64,000 nt of DNA from Colias croceus (taxonomy: Eukaryota > Arthropoda > Insecta > Lepidoptera > Pieridae): the NCBI RefSeq assembly GCF_905220415.1, contig NC_059541.1:6770501-6834500 (forward strand), written 5' to 3'. Position 1 is the stretch's first letter, and every line of letters begins with the position of its first letter. Shown in pieces: positions 32,362 through 44,324 of the stretch. Under the pieces are notes generated by a model. That model ran no database searches. It was not told the origin of the DNA and was given only the letters and a program-made list of their open reading frames with translations. Made by a program: the position numbers and the translations under genes.

Positions 32362-35300
32362 ATGGCTTCGCCATTGGAACAATTTGTAAACAATGTACGA
32401 ACAATATCAGCTTCAGGTATGTTTTTCTGTGTTTTTTATTATCAGAATTATGTTTATTTTCCACATAATAAAATTATTTAATCTTATTTAATTCCAATTA
32501 CTTACAGGAAACTTTCGTGACCTCTGCGACATTATATCGAAATCGGATGAAGTGTTGCAGAGAAATAGTGCTCATTTAAATACAGTACTTGAAACTCTTG
32601 ATATACAACAACATTCTCTAGGGGTCTTGGCGGTACTGGTAGCTAAGTTTTCATTGCCTCAGGTTAGTATAGAATAATAGTTTGGAGAAAAAAACATACC
32701 AAAAATGTTTAGTACGTATCTATTTTTGTCTAAACCAAACAATTTTAATTTTTACAGGGTTCCAGTGATTTAGATAAATCAACTATGTTTCAACAAATAT
32801 GTGATTTTATAAGTAATTGTAATGGAGAACAAGTCAGATTCTGCCCTGAGTTATGTATGTAATATAATTAACTAGCCGCCCGCATTTTGAAAGAAAAACC
32901 CGCATAGTTCCCGTTTCCGTGGGATTTCCGGGATGAAACCTATCCTATGTGTTAATCCAAGTTACCCTCTATATGTGTGCTAAATTTCACTGTAATCAGT
33001 TCAGTAGTATTTGCTTGAAAAAGTAACAAACACACACACACATCCTCACAAACTTTCGCATTTATAATATTAGTAGGATATGTCAATTCTAAACATATTA
33101 ATTATCTATATTCATGATGATTTTATATTTAAATGTTTGTTTTTAGATGCAGAATTGTGTCATTTGCTTACTGACCACCTTGTTGAGATTAAACAGCCAA
33201 TTAAAGGCATTGAGATATTGAAAAAAGCCATAAGAAAAATTCAGTTGTTTGATTCTCAACTAACATCTATTCATGCTGATTTGTGCCAATTGTGTCTTCT
33301 ATCGAAATGTATGAAACCAGCCCTTGAATTTCTAGATACAGATGTTACGGGAATAGGATCAGAGGTATAGTAGAGGTTTTTATTAAACAACTTATTCTGA
33401 ACAATATTAAAATTTTATGTGAATAAGTGTAACTACACATAAATTTATCCTTTTAAGCTATTGCATAGCTTCTATCGCGGGCCTTGAGCGCAGGGACCGA
33501 ATCCAGAAATTCAGTATCGAAAAAACCTCACACTCCTCACTCCGACGGGCACGGTGTAGCTTGAGGGCATGCTATCCAATAGCTTTACCGCGGCAGTCCC
33601 AGAGTGCCACACATCTTTTTTTTAATATTGGTGACTTTTACACTTGGTGCAATTGAAATTTTCACTTTTTTTTTCAGCTTGGAGGAAATAATGACTCAAA
33701 ACATTTTTTACTGTATTATTATTATGGAGGAATGATATATGCTGCACTTAAAAATTATGAAAGAGCTCTATATTTCTTTGAAGTGGTTGTAACCGTCCCA
33801 GCGATGGTAGTATCTCATATAATGCTTGAAGCTTACAAGAAATATATTTTAATTTCTCTTATTTTACATGGAAAGGTAAGGCAAGATCTAATTTTTGCAT
33901 AGGTAGTTACTATTGATGTATAAAAATGTATGTTGTTATTTCCATTTTGAGTTTCCATCAAAATAATTTGCCAATATCCCTACCAATATCATAAATGTGA
34001 CAGTAATGTTTGTCTGTCTCTTCTTCACCATACTTTCTACACAATTATACTATGTAACAATGAACCTATATGGATGAAATTTTGTACATACATAGTTAGA
34101 AACCAAAGTACCCATTTATCCCAAAAATCCCACGGGAATGGAATCTGTGTGTGTAGGGCAGAGTGGCTAGTAAATAAATAAAACAATGTACATGTTAATT
34201 ACAGATACTACAAATGCCCAAATACACTTCCCAAGTTGTGTGCCGTTTCTTAAAGCCTCTGTCAGTTGCTTATCATGATTTGGCTGCATCACAACATGCT
34301 GCTGTTAAACACAGAGAAACATTTGTCCGTGACAAAAATATGGGATTGGTCAATCAGGTAGGTAATCTTTTTAAGTCATGTTTGGATATTCATAATATAT
34401 TTACTGTTAATACAGTAAAAGCTCTGTATTTGTGGGTAATAGGTTCTGTAAATGTGCCACGAATATGGAATGGTTTTTTGTATGGGATTATACGTTCCTA
34501 GGTGAGAAATAAAGAAGCAAATACATAAGGAAATCAGTTTAATTGAAGTTTTTGACCTTACATAATTATTAATTACCATTTAATTAGGTATTTTTCTTCA
34601 GATTTAGGCAATGGACTGTCGTTTTTTAAAGTAAAAAAGTAATCAAATTATATTAAAATATATTTTCACTCAACATTTTAATTTTCAGGTGCTCAGTTCA
34701 ATGTACAAAAAGAATATACAACGTCTTACCAAAACATTTTTGACCCTATCTTTAAGTGATGTAGCGTCACGGGTTCAGTTATCTGGGCCTGCTCAAGCTG
34801 AATCATATATATTAAATATGGTGAATATTTGCTCTATTTTTGAAAGTAGATAATTTTGTTATTCAAATTAAATATGAGGTATTAAATTTTTTGCCTTAAA
34901 ATTATTAAAAGAATTAGTTCAACAAAAATGTTGATATACAGTAGAACCCCGTTAAGTCGAACCTCGATAAGTCAAAAACCTCCAAATCTCGAAAAAATGT
35001 TTTGTTCCCTTCCCTTCAAACACCAAAACCTCCATTATTGAAATCTCTACCCTCTGTTAGTCGAAATAATCACCGAGTCCCTCCAAGCCATTTTGGTACA
35101 TATTTTCACTCTATAACTCGAAAAATTAAATTTGACCTCTGTATGTCGAACATAGCAACGTTTTATTTTAAAACCTTTACAACTTGATCAATAGGAATTT
35201 ATTACCTCTATTGTTCGAACAAAAATACTTAAAGAACTTGCCAACAATGAAAGTACACTATTGTTTCTTAGAAAACATTTTAGGAGTATACGATAATAAA

Positions 35301-36129
35301 TCTATGACTCACGTAAACACGTGTTTGCTTGATTGGTGTCAGGTGTTCAATTTTGATTTTGTGAATTCAAAATTTATAAGAATAAACCTCAAACTCTTTG
35401 TGTCGAATCAAAATCCGCCTAAGTCGAAATCCTCCATAAGTTGAAAACTCTATAACTCGAAATTTTTGGCGTCTCCCTTGGTATTCGACTTATAGAGGTT
35501 CTACTGTATTAAGTTATATACTATACAATACTATATGATACTAAACTGATATGGTAATTTTATAGAAATAGCCCTAAACTTTCCTTCCTTTCTTCATTAT
35601 AGATTGAGGAAGGTGAAATATATGCCATGATAAATCAGAAAGATGGCATGGTGGTGTTCTTGGATAGTCCTGAGAAATATGCCTCCCCAGAGACTTTGTG
35701 TGTGTTGGAGCAACAAATGGCTGCTTGCACTAAGCTTCACCAGTACATACAAGAAATGGATGAACAAATTCAAGTGAACCCACAGGTATATGAATATGTT
35801 TGTGAAAACAAACTATTTCACAAGAAGTGTCTTGAATTAGTAAACAAAAATGTCACATTGCATGAAAAAAGTTAAAATGGGCATTTTATATCTAAACAAA
35901 CTATCAGTTACTTCCAATGTTTAATTTTTTGATAATTGAAACATACATACTACATTATCACTATATTGTCTTTAGTATTTAAGTAGAGTATTTAGATTGT
36001 TGTGTATGAAATAATTTATGTAATTATCTTATTCGTATTTGTTTTCAGTACGTGAAAAAATCTGTTGGATGCCACGATGAAGATATGCCAGCAACAAGTC
36101 AAAACTCAAAAACAACATATTCTATGTGA
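32362..36129 (+). CDS. COPS3: COP9 signalosome complex subunit 3
   Basis: CSN3 is a PCI-domain scaffold subunit of the COP9 signalosome, which removes NEDD8 from cullins. Exons: 32362-32416, 32508-32662, 32758-32854, 33147-33364, 33678-33875, 34205-34357, 34689-34820, 35603-35785, 36049-36129. All phases join to 423 aa, the same length as human. Landmarks: MASPLEQFVNNVRTISAS at the start, LTSIHADLCQLCLLSKC, HFLLYYYYGGMIYAALKNYE, AVVSHIMLEAYKKYIL-like block in exon 5, and LTKTFLTLSLSDVASRVQLS of the PCI winged helix in exon 7, then GEIYAMINQKDGMVVF. The exon 3 donor at 32855 was chosen over one 4 bp later because it keeps the frame. Introns 3, 4, 5 and 7 carry transposons (see separate entries), yet all splice sites are intact. 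Confidence 0.97.
32872..33078 (-). mobile_element. Non-autonomous Helitron in COPS3 intron 3
   Basis: On the minus strand it runs from TCCTACTAATATTATAAATG (preceded by A) to GCGGGCGGCTAG (followed by T). Both ends match the A|TC...CTRR|T rule. The interior has the familiar GTTTGT and (TG)n stretch. It starts 17 bp after exon 3. Confidence 0.8.
33452..33612. repeat. GC-rich interspersed repeat with inverted ends, COPS3 intron 4
   Basis: AAGCTATTGCATAG near 33454 is inverted as CTATCCAATAGCTTT near 33572-33586, each bordered by a CGCGG word. Composition is much GC-richer than the rest of the intron. Probably a MITE or SINE-like family; unassigned. Confidence 0.35.
33977..34170 (+). mobile_element. 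Non-autonomous Helitron in COPS3 intron 5
   Basis: It begins TCCCTACCAATATCATAAAT after A and ends GAGTGGCTAG before T. It resembles the intron 3 element but is diverged and on the opposite strand. It ends about 35 bp before exon 6. Confidence 0.65.
34939..35506. mobile_element. pogo-type MITE in COPS3 intron 7 (TA target duplication)
   Basis: A 568-bp element bordered by TA (34937-34938, 35507-35508), with TIRs starting CAGTAGAACC. Subterminal arrays of AA(G/C)TCGAA.. words (about ten copies, for example TAAGTCGAAATCC and TAACTCGAAA) occupy both flanks, like transposase-binding arrays of Tigger/pogo elements. No transposase frame remains. Confidence 0.8.
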
Positions 36130-36270
36130 AGATTTTATTTGTAACATAACAATATTATGTAAGCCTTTAGTGATTAAATGTATGAACTTACATTCAAGTA
36201 TCACTTACCCCATTATTAAAAAATTAAAAAAGATTACAAATATAAAAAATGTGTTAGTTTAAACTATATA

Positions 36271-36931
36271 CAGTCAAAACCGTTTATGGCGACATCGTTT
36301 AGAACAACATACCGGTTAAATTGACCAAAATCAAAGGTCCTGGCTGAATGTTATATGACCGCCTTATCGAAAACATTGGTTTTTACGACAATGTAATGTA
36401 AATAAAATTTAATACGACATACCGCATTAAGCGACCACATTTGGTTAATATTTTCGGAGAATTATATCTGTAGAACGACCGGCTCAGCTGGATTGTAAAC
36501 AATTATTGAATAGGTAACTGTATCCACATCTGGCACAGTTTAATAGTCAATGGCTATTATCTTAAAAGTAATCAAAGTTTAGGGTCTTTTGTCATTCTTA
36601 GAAACAAAGCACATGCATGCCGTAGCTTGGCCGTAGCCTCAAGGCCCGCTTCGTCATATCTCTTAAGTCAGTTTGTTACTTATCGTTACACAAGGCGCAC
36701 CAAAACATATTGTTGAGTTAACTGTGAAAATTGTAACATGTCGCAAAAAAGACAACAAATCAATATCGAAGAAAAATCGCGTATTATTTCAAAGCTAGAG
36801 AAAGGAATTCCAAACAAAAACCTGGCAAAAGAATATGGTGTATCAAAATTCAAATCCGGTTGTTACAACTATCGGTTTTTACGACTCAATATGAGTAGTC
36901 CCTTCGATGTCGTTATAACAGATTTTGACTG
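36271..36931 (+). mobile_element. Internally deleted pogo element between COPS3 and UROD
   Basis: Bordered by TA (36269-36270, 36932-36933). TIRs begin CAGTCAAAACCG and CAGTCAAAATC. GACC and CGAC words are repeated subterminally. It keeps the 5' end of its transposase gene (next entry) and has lost the rest by deletion. It sits between the convergent 3' ends of COPS3 and UROD and may lie in their 3' UTRs. Confidence 0.85.
36738..36860 (+). pseudogene. Truncated pogo transposase, CENP-B-type helix-turn-helix
   Basis: The frame starts MSQKRQQINIEEKSRIISKL and continues to LAKEYGVSK, a CENP-B N-terminal / pogo HTH. After about residue 40 it runs directly into the 3' terminal repeat, so the DDE core is deleted. 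The element is therefore non-autonomous. Confidence 0.8.
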
Positions 36932-37025
36932 TAATATAAAACAAATTAAACAATATAATTATATTATACTATACATTTTTATAATAAACAATTTGTTCAT
37001 AGATGTTGCTGATAGAATGAGCAAT

Positions 37026-39964
37026 TTATAATGCTTCATGGACTGCCTCTGTAAAAGCTGTCATGCTTTCGAGTGGTGTCTGTGGTGTAATACCATGGCC
37101 CAAGTTAGCAATGTATCTATTTTTACCAAACTTTTTGACCATATCCACTGTTAGTTTTCTTATTTCATCCTGAAAGAAATACATTTGGTTATTAATTGAT
37201 TTAAGCCACTGTTTTAATGAGTGGAATGATATATTATTATAAATATTGGTTATTTAAACATACTGGTGTTTTATATAAATCTTGTGGATCCAAATTTCCC
37301 TGTAAAGTAATATTTTCACCAACAACTTTTCTTGCTTCAACAGGATCTACTGTCCAATCCAAACCAATTGTTTCGTAGCCCATTTTTGCTTGGACATCTA
37401 AAGAATGACCTCCTCCTTTTGCAAAAACGGTCTGTAAGAGATTTGTGTGTTAAAAAAACTGCAATATACCTATTTGTTATTTTATTTTTAACAGATTATT
37501 TTTTTTTCTATTTCTACATTCCTCATCTTTCTAATTTCATATCACAGTTGCTATAATTAAATTCATACAAGTACTTACCATTGGAACCTGTTCCAAATTT
37601 CTATCTTGCAGTTTCTTTTGTACTCCAGATCTAATGTCCTTTAGATATGGTGCTGATATTTCAGCAAATTGCTCCCTTGTGAGATGATCAGCGCTAGATT
37701 CAAATACTTGCAATAGTTGAGCACCACTTTCAACCTACAATCATCACAAATAACTTGTAATTAAGAACTGTAAATCAACACTATTTGATTTTCTAGTGTT
37801 ACTTATAACTTTTGTCTACAACGGTTTTTTTAGAAACAAATCATCACAAACGTTACACACGTTATATGGGTCCATAGCCTATGTTAGTCTGATACATCTA
37901 TACATATAATAAATCTGTAGAAGGGTCAATTCTGTACATTGAAAATATTGAAAAAATAAATAGCAGGGGGTGTTACTGGATCGATACCAAACCCAAATAT
38001 GTGATTAAAAAAATTTTTGTCTGTCTGTCTGTCTGTATGTGAAGGCATCACGTGAAAACTAGCGGTTCGAGTTCGATGAAACTTGGTATAATTATACCTT
38101 ATTATCCTGAGCGTAAAATAGGATACTTTTTATCCTGGAAAAATACGTAGAAAAATATTAATCTTAATTTTTCAGTTTTATCCATAGACGTTGTTCCGTA
38201 GAACCGCGAACATACGTTGCGTATTATTATAGGCGTAGCCGTATTTGGGAATTGGGTCCAATAGATATTTATAAGATGTTATTGACAGAGGTACTCAAAA
38301 TGGAGAAATAACCATCCACGCGAAGACCGACATCCGCGCGGACGGAGTCGCGGGCGGAAGCTAGTTACAAATAAAATAGCACTCTGCCAGGAAAGAAAAG
38401 TAAACACTTTATACAGGATAAGGCAACCAATGCTTTATGCTTATAAAATTAGGTTTGGCCATATTCTATTAAAATTTTGTTAGTGTAATAAATAAATTGA
38501 TCAACATGAAAAGAAATATTTCAGGGTGTTATAGTTCGATTCAAACTTAATGGTGGTTCGGAAGTTAGGTGCACAGGTCACTTAACGTCCGGCTAATACC
38601 TTAAATTGTTTTCTGCGTTTGATGAGTTTGATTCATACTGTATGTAGTACAAAATTTTTTAATAGAACAGGGACAAAGGTGTTAATTATAGTTTTTGAGA
38701 TATTGATATTCCTTGACATAATATAAATATATTAAGTAAAGATAATAAATAACAAATCACAATCAATATAACATACCTGCATTACAAGATAATCAATTAT
38801 GACTCTTGTGAGCAGACTTAGAAGTCTGTGGACATCCTTAGGATATTTTTCTAACCATTCCTTTGTTTTAGACATAGTTTGGCTTCCACCACCTTCTATC
38901 ATATATCCCATCAGGGTGAACTAAAAATAGTACAATAATTATTATACAATATGAGGTCAATCATCTCATTATATTTCAAGGTATCAATAAAACTAGGCAT
39001 CAGTAATTCTTGATATCCTGCAAACAAGGTTACTCAATAATTATTATTGCTTTTAATGTATGATTACATTGTAAAGGCATTATAAATTAATTTATGTATA
39101 ATATATGAAATACTTGTCTTTGTAATTTTTTTCCTATTTTATTTTTTGTAATAATAGTAAATTTTATATAGTACTCACAGGTGCACCTGTGAATCCAATT
39201 AACGGCACTTTTCCTTCAATCTTGTGCCTGGTTAGAGTAATAGCTTGACCAACGTATGTTAGTCTAGAAACAGCACCATCTTCTTGAAGCTGGTCTATTT
39301 CAGAAGGATCAACTAGTGGTTTTGGAAAGACAGGCCCCTGAAATTATAAATGTTTATAGTAATAAAATAAAACATAGTTTGAGTTAGATAACATTATTGA
39401 ATGAATAAAAATTCATTGAAAACAGATAATTTAATGTATAACAATGATTTCTGCAAGGTAAACAAAGTTCTATATCCTTCAGCTGCACAATCCAATCTTT
39501 ATTGGATACAGGATTGGCTTGCAGATACTAAATTAAAATTGAATGCTACAAATCAAATCTTGAAAATAAATTCTCAGAATACCTTTCCAGGATGCATCTC
39601 CACTATCATTCCAAGAGCTTGCGGAATAACAAGAATATCACTGAATATGATGGATGCATCTAAATGATCGTATCGCCTTAACGGCTGCAAGGTCACTTCA
39701 CAAGCTAGCTCCGGTGTTCGACAAACTGTAAAAAAATCGTGTTTTGCGCGAACTTCTTGAAATTCTGGTAAATATCTCCCTGCCTGACGCATAACCCATA
39801 CCGGCACTTTATCCACTTCTCTACCCAATGCGGCATCCAGCAGTCTCGTATTTTTTAGTACCGGAAAGTTCTGAAATATTTGCAATTATTTAAGTAGGTT
39901 TACAAGTATGCTAATTAAAAATGTTGAAATAAAAAAAAATAATAACCTTATTTGTGTACTCCAT
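37026..39964 (-). CDS. UROD: Uroporphyrinogen decarboxylase
   Basis: Cytosolic enzyme of heme synthesis converting uroporphyrinogen III to coproporphyrinogen III. Exons: 39964-39947, 39870-39583, 39337-39179, 38920-38777, 37734-37579, 37431-37264, 37169-37026. All phases are 0 and join to 358 aa (human 367). Active-site motifs are present: MRQAGRYLPE (residues 33-42), the catalytic Asp in IIFSDIL (D84), YMIEGGG (Y161), FES (S216) and NLGHGI (H336). Exon 1 encodes only MEYTNK, the variable N-terminus, and was chosen because its donor AAG|GTTATT joins exon 2 in frame. Intron 4 is about 1 kb and holds a Helitron. Confidence 0.97.
37897..38364 (+). mobile_element. Non-autonomous Helitron in UROD intron 4
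   Basis: It starts TCTATACATATAATAAATCT after A and ends GTCGCGGGCGGAAGCTAG before T, with a GC-rich hairpin-capable stretch (CCGCGCGGACGGAGTCGCGG) just before the end. It includes a (GTCT)n run near 38020. It is antisense to UROD. Confidence 0.8.
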
Positions 39965-42900
39965 TTTATACAGTAGCTTATCACTTCTGATTTATCTCTT
40001 AGAAATAGAATTGATGTTTCTTTGGGAGCTACCTAAGTCTTATCAATTTAATAAAAAGTAAATATCATCTATCGCAAAAGTTTGAAAAACTTGCAGCTAT
40101 TGTGTCAGACGTCAGTTGCCAATAGAATGACATCTATTTATCTGTCACTGTCAAATGTCAATCGATACAACTTTCGAACAACAGATACAATTTGTAATAG
40201 ATAATAATCATCTTATATACTTTTTACTACCTTATATATTTTTAGAATACCTACTAAAGTTTAAAGCATAATAACTTAATAAGTAATCAAAATCGCTATG
40301 TAAGATTTATCCAAAAATATATTTTCTTCACATGATTGAAAATGTCTATTTGCACAAATTAAATATATAAGCTGCACTTTATGAATGTTTTTACTTATAT
40401 GTCTTGCCGATTACTTTATTAAGATATTAATACAATTTTTCAATATTTTTAAGTCTATATTAAACGTTTTATCAATAATTATTATAATGTTTAAAATTAA
40501 TTAGGTATCTTGCTGCTTTACAATATCTTGTACAAAAAAACCTGAGTAGAAACGTTATCCATAACGCCTTTTTTAATTTTTTCTTATAATATTATACTAG
40601 GGAATTTTTACCCTAACAGAGATCCTGGGCGGGGGAACCTTAGAAAAATCGAGAACTGTTGTGATTTTCAGTTCTCTACATGTGCATGCTCTAAAACCTG
40701 ACCTGTTTACCTGATACGTGATAAGATTTTCACAGGCTTCAGAAATTTTATTATAAGTCTTAAACTGTTATTTTCATAATTATAACAGTATGGACTCTTT
40801 ACAAAAACACAAGAAACTTATGTCGGTTATCACTTATCATGGAACCATTCATTACCCAGCGTGAATATTATTTGTATTATTTATATATCAATACCGTAAT
40901 TACAATTTTTATCCAATTAGGGAAAAGGAAGACTTAAATTAAAAAAAAAAAAAAAAAAAACAAGATGATCAAGAAAATTAAAAATTAGCTTTATTAAATC
41001 GTCACATATTAAATGATCAACATCTTGATCAACATCAACTTCTGAATACTAATTATGTTATTGTTTTTAATCTAAGTCAATATAATATTTATATTTCCCA
41101 CAGTATCTTGTCAAGCGCGCTTCAAACGAAGGATTTTCATGTGCACATCGGACTGATGAACCAACTTCCTCATGAGGTGTTCCCATACTCGACTGGAACT
41201 AGTACCCTAGAACCTAACTGAAAATAGCAGAAAATGAATGCAGCGTTTTTTAACATCGCAGCATATTTAAAAAATCCTGCATTTTCCATTTACAATCATT
41301 TACGGTTTAATAGTTTTCGATTCTGTTTCAAGAACATTTGCAAAAGTCAATGTTGTCTAGCTATATGATAAGACGTATAATATTATTGAATTGGTTTGAT
41401 GAAAGTGTCGTTAAACTATTGAACGGTTGATGCACCTAATATCTATTTACATATTTATTTAACAGTTTTTTGTACCATTACAAATTTTACAATCTATAAT
41501 ATCTATTAAAAGAAAAGGAAACATTCACAGCACATAAGGCAACCTTATCGCTTATCAGCGATCTCTTCCAGGCTGCCCAAGGTAAAGGATAATTATGCCC
41601 AAGCTAAAGGTAAAGGATAATAATACCTACCTATCCAATACGAATCCAATAAATAGAGTCGAATGTTGTTAGTAGGTACCTATAAACAAAGTTTGCAAGA
41701 GAGCTTGCACCTACCTGCTATCTTTCGATCAAAACGAAAAAACACAAATGAGAGGGGTCGCCGTAGTTTTTGTTGCCATCCAAGCGACATAGCGACCTAT
41801 CAGTAAGAATTTTTTATAGCAAACCTTTATCCCAATAAACTTTATTCGGTTTATGGGAACAGAGTTGTAACTCGGTCAACCTAATTTGTATATCCATTTA
41901 ATTTATCCTTGTATGTAAGCATGCGTTTACACCATGTTACATGGAAAATAAATACAATAGGTATATTTTAAGTTACTTGCAACAACGGGGGTATTTCAAC
42001 AATATCAGTACGAAATAAAGGATAGCTAGTGTAATTAAACATAAACCTACCAACCAGTTTTACTTGCAAATTTCTTTGATCATCTAAAAACCAAAGAATT
42101 ATCAAAATAAAAAATCATCATGATTATCTATTATTTTTGGAAAGTGAATGTTTCACATAATTTGATGTAGGTACCTATGTATTTTATTAACAAATAAAAG
42201 TTACACTATTATGGTTCTAAGTCAAATATTGCAGTAGGTAATACAAGTGAGTGTGGGTCGAATACACAGGTGCCGGTGTGACTTGTGCATTCTTTGTGTG
42301 TCGCAGCCTCGCAGGGGGGAGCAGCCGCAAAAAATATCATTTGAATATTATACGCATACTTTATTTTAATAAAAATCCCTCAACGACTTTTTCCCTGTAT
42401 TACCTAACTTAAGTCTTATAGGTAAGTTATACGCTTATCCAATGGAGAGCGATTTTTCAGGATGAACCTACAGTGGACCTGTAAATCAAATGAGTTTATA
42501 AAATTTATTTAATTATTTTTAGTAATCAATAAAAACAAAGCGTTTTTTATGTCAGCGAAAAGATTTCCTTTTTTCTAAAAATCTCCACAGGAGTTCGCAT
42601 AAATAATCTGCGATTAGTTTTTTCAAAATAAAGTTCGTTGGGCTCAGTTGGGGTTGCTCTGAGAAAATATGATTAACTTTTTATTGTGATTTTAGCAAAT
42701 CATCATACAGGTACATAAACTTTATTCGATATCCATCATTTAATATATCTATGCAGTGTATCTGTGTATATGAATTGTTTTCTACTATTAATCGAGTACC
42801 TACGTAGCTAAAGAATAAAATTAAAACAACGTTGTGCAAAAACTAAATTTCTCGACTCATTGACCTTTGGATCCGTTCGTGAGATAATTTGGTCTGGAAC

Positions 42901-43525
42901 CCGCGAACTATGGCTTATGAGTGGGCCTTATCAGCTAGAGCACGAACGTTTGGCTAAGTTTTATTTATATTACTGGAATTTGCTTATTTGTCCTTAATTT
43001 TGATGTTTGTTTGAACAATGATTTACTTTAGGATACTTTATTAATAAATTCTCAAGAAAATGCATTCATGCAATAGCGAACAATTGTCACTAATATACGG
43101 CTCAATTTATTTACGAGGAGTTGGCTAGGGGCGCACAAGGACACAGTTTTCAGTGTTAATAGAATAGTTCATTGAATTATATTTTATTTATAATTATGTA
43201 TATTTGAGTATTAGTTAGTCTGTGGTATTAGTATGCAGCAAGGAAAGTTCTGTGCGAAAAAATTACTTTGGGGGCAGGATTATCTTTTGTAGAACTGTAT
43301 AATTTTTTTTGCGAACAATTCATTTACAATCAATGAACAAAACCTAACCATTTTCATATGAATAAGTATTTTTAATTAAGTTATGTTTAATTGAAATAAA
43401 AAAGGTTTGAGAATTGAGTATAAAAACTTATTTACATTCTGCCAAATTAGCATCTCAATACAATGGACACTTATTAAACGTACGTGATTAATAACGATCG
43501 AGTGCACATCACCCTGAAGGGATTT
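39965..43525. other. Gene-free AT-rich stretch upstream of UROD
   Basis: The first few hundred bases hold the UROD promoter. A run of 20 A residues lies at 40941-40960 without a recognisable retroposon body. No coding exon, tRNA or transposon terminus was recognised in the rest. Confidence 0.45.
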
Positions 43526-43529
43526 TGAT

Positions 43530-43745
43530 GAAGGTTTAAATGGAAACGGAAGATGTAATAAGGTGCTACTCCAAGGTTTTCCCTGTCGCCGATCATGAGG
43601 AGGCCGTTGACTCAAGTATTGTAAACAGTTCCTTATCTAAGCTGTGCGTCGTTGCTGACTTGATGACTCGCTCGCAGCTTTTATCTAATAGACGAAATTA
43701 TGTTGCGAGCGCGCCTGCTGTTCTTATACGAGCATTCTTTCGATA
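43530..43745. other. GC-richer island, candidate regulatory element
   Basis: A roughly 200-bp patch richer in GC and CpG than its AT-rich surroundings. A plus-strand frame (43540-43743) crosses it but shows no domain and has no supporting splice sites. I regard it as possibly conserved non-coding DNA. Confidence 0.25.
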
Positions 43746-44324
43746 ACATTGAAAATTATAGTTTGCGTCTTTCATACGTAGGTACCGTACATCTATACTA
43801 TGGAAATTTTAAAATATTACTATTAACGTATCAACTATAAAATAAGAATATCTACTAAAATAAGGCATTAAAATATATTTTAAGTTTATTGCTATGTGCA
43901 CATTTATTTCCGAGATTTTACTGTACTAAGTAATATGAGCTTATAAAATAATTGTTAAAAAGTATTGTAGAGTAAAAAGTACTTCTTAAAAATTTTTATT
44001 ACCTGAAAAATTAAAAGATTTAATTTATTATGTATCTAAATTATACGTATTTTCAAAAGTTAACAGTTCACTGTATAAGATATACATATATATTTTTGCA
44101 TGTTACATATTACATAATATTATTATAAATAAACGTTATAAGTAAAAATTTTATACCTAAGTAAAAATATTTTTTATCATTTTTACTCATCAATCTGTCA
44201 TTCGAATCCAAAACTTATATCTACCTATTTCCTAAGCCTATTTCATTATCATACTACTAAAAATTTCGGAATTATAAGGTACTTTTTTAATATAAAAAAC
44301 ATCTCATAAATCTACAAGCCAATG

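Noticed and set aside
35002..35444. Two plus-strand frames inside the COPS3 intron 7 MITE
   Set aside because: They translate subterminal repeats and AT-rich filler; no transposase motif.
40941..40960. Run of 20 A residues as a possible retroposed mRNA tail
   Set aside because: No recognisable coding body or SINE head upstream and no flanking target duplication.
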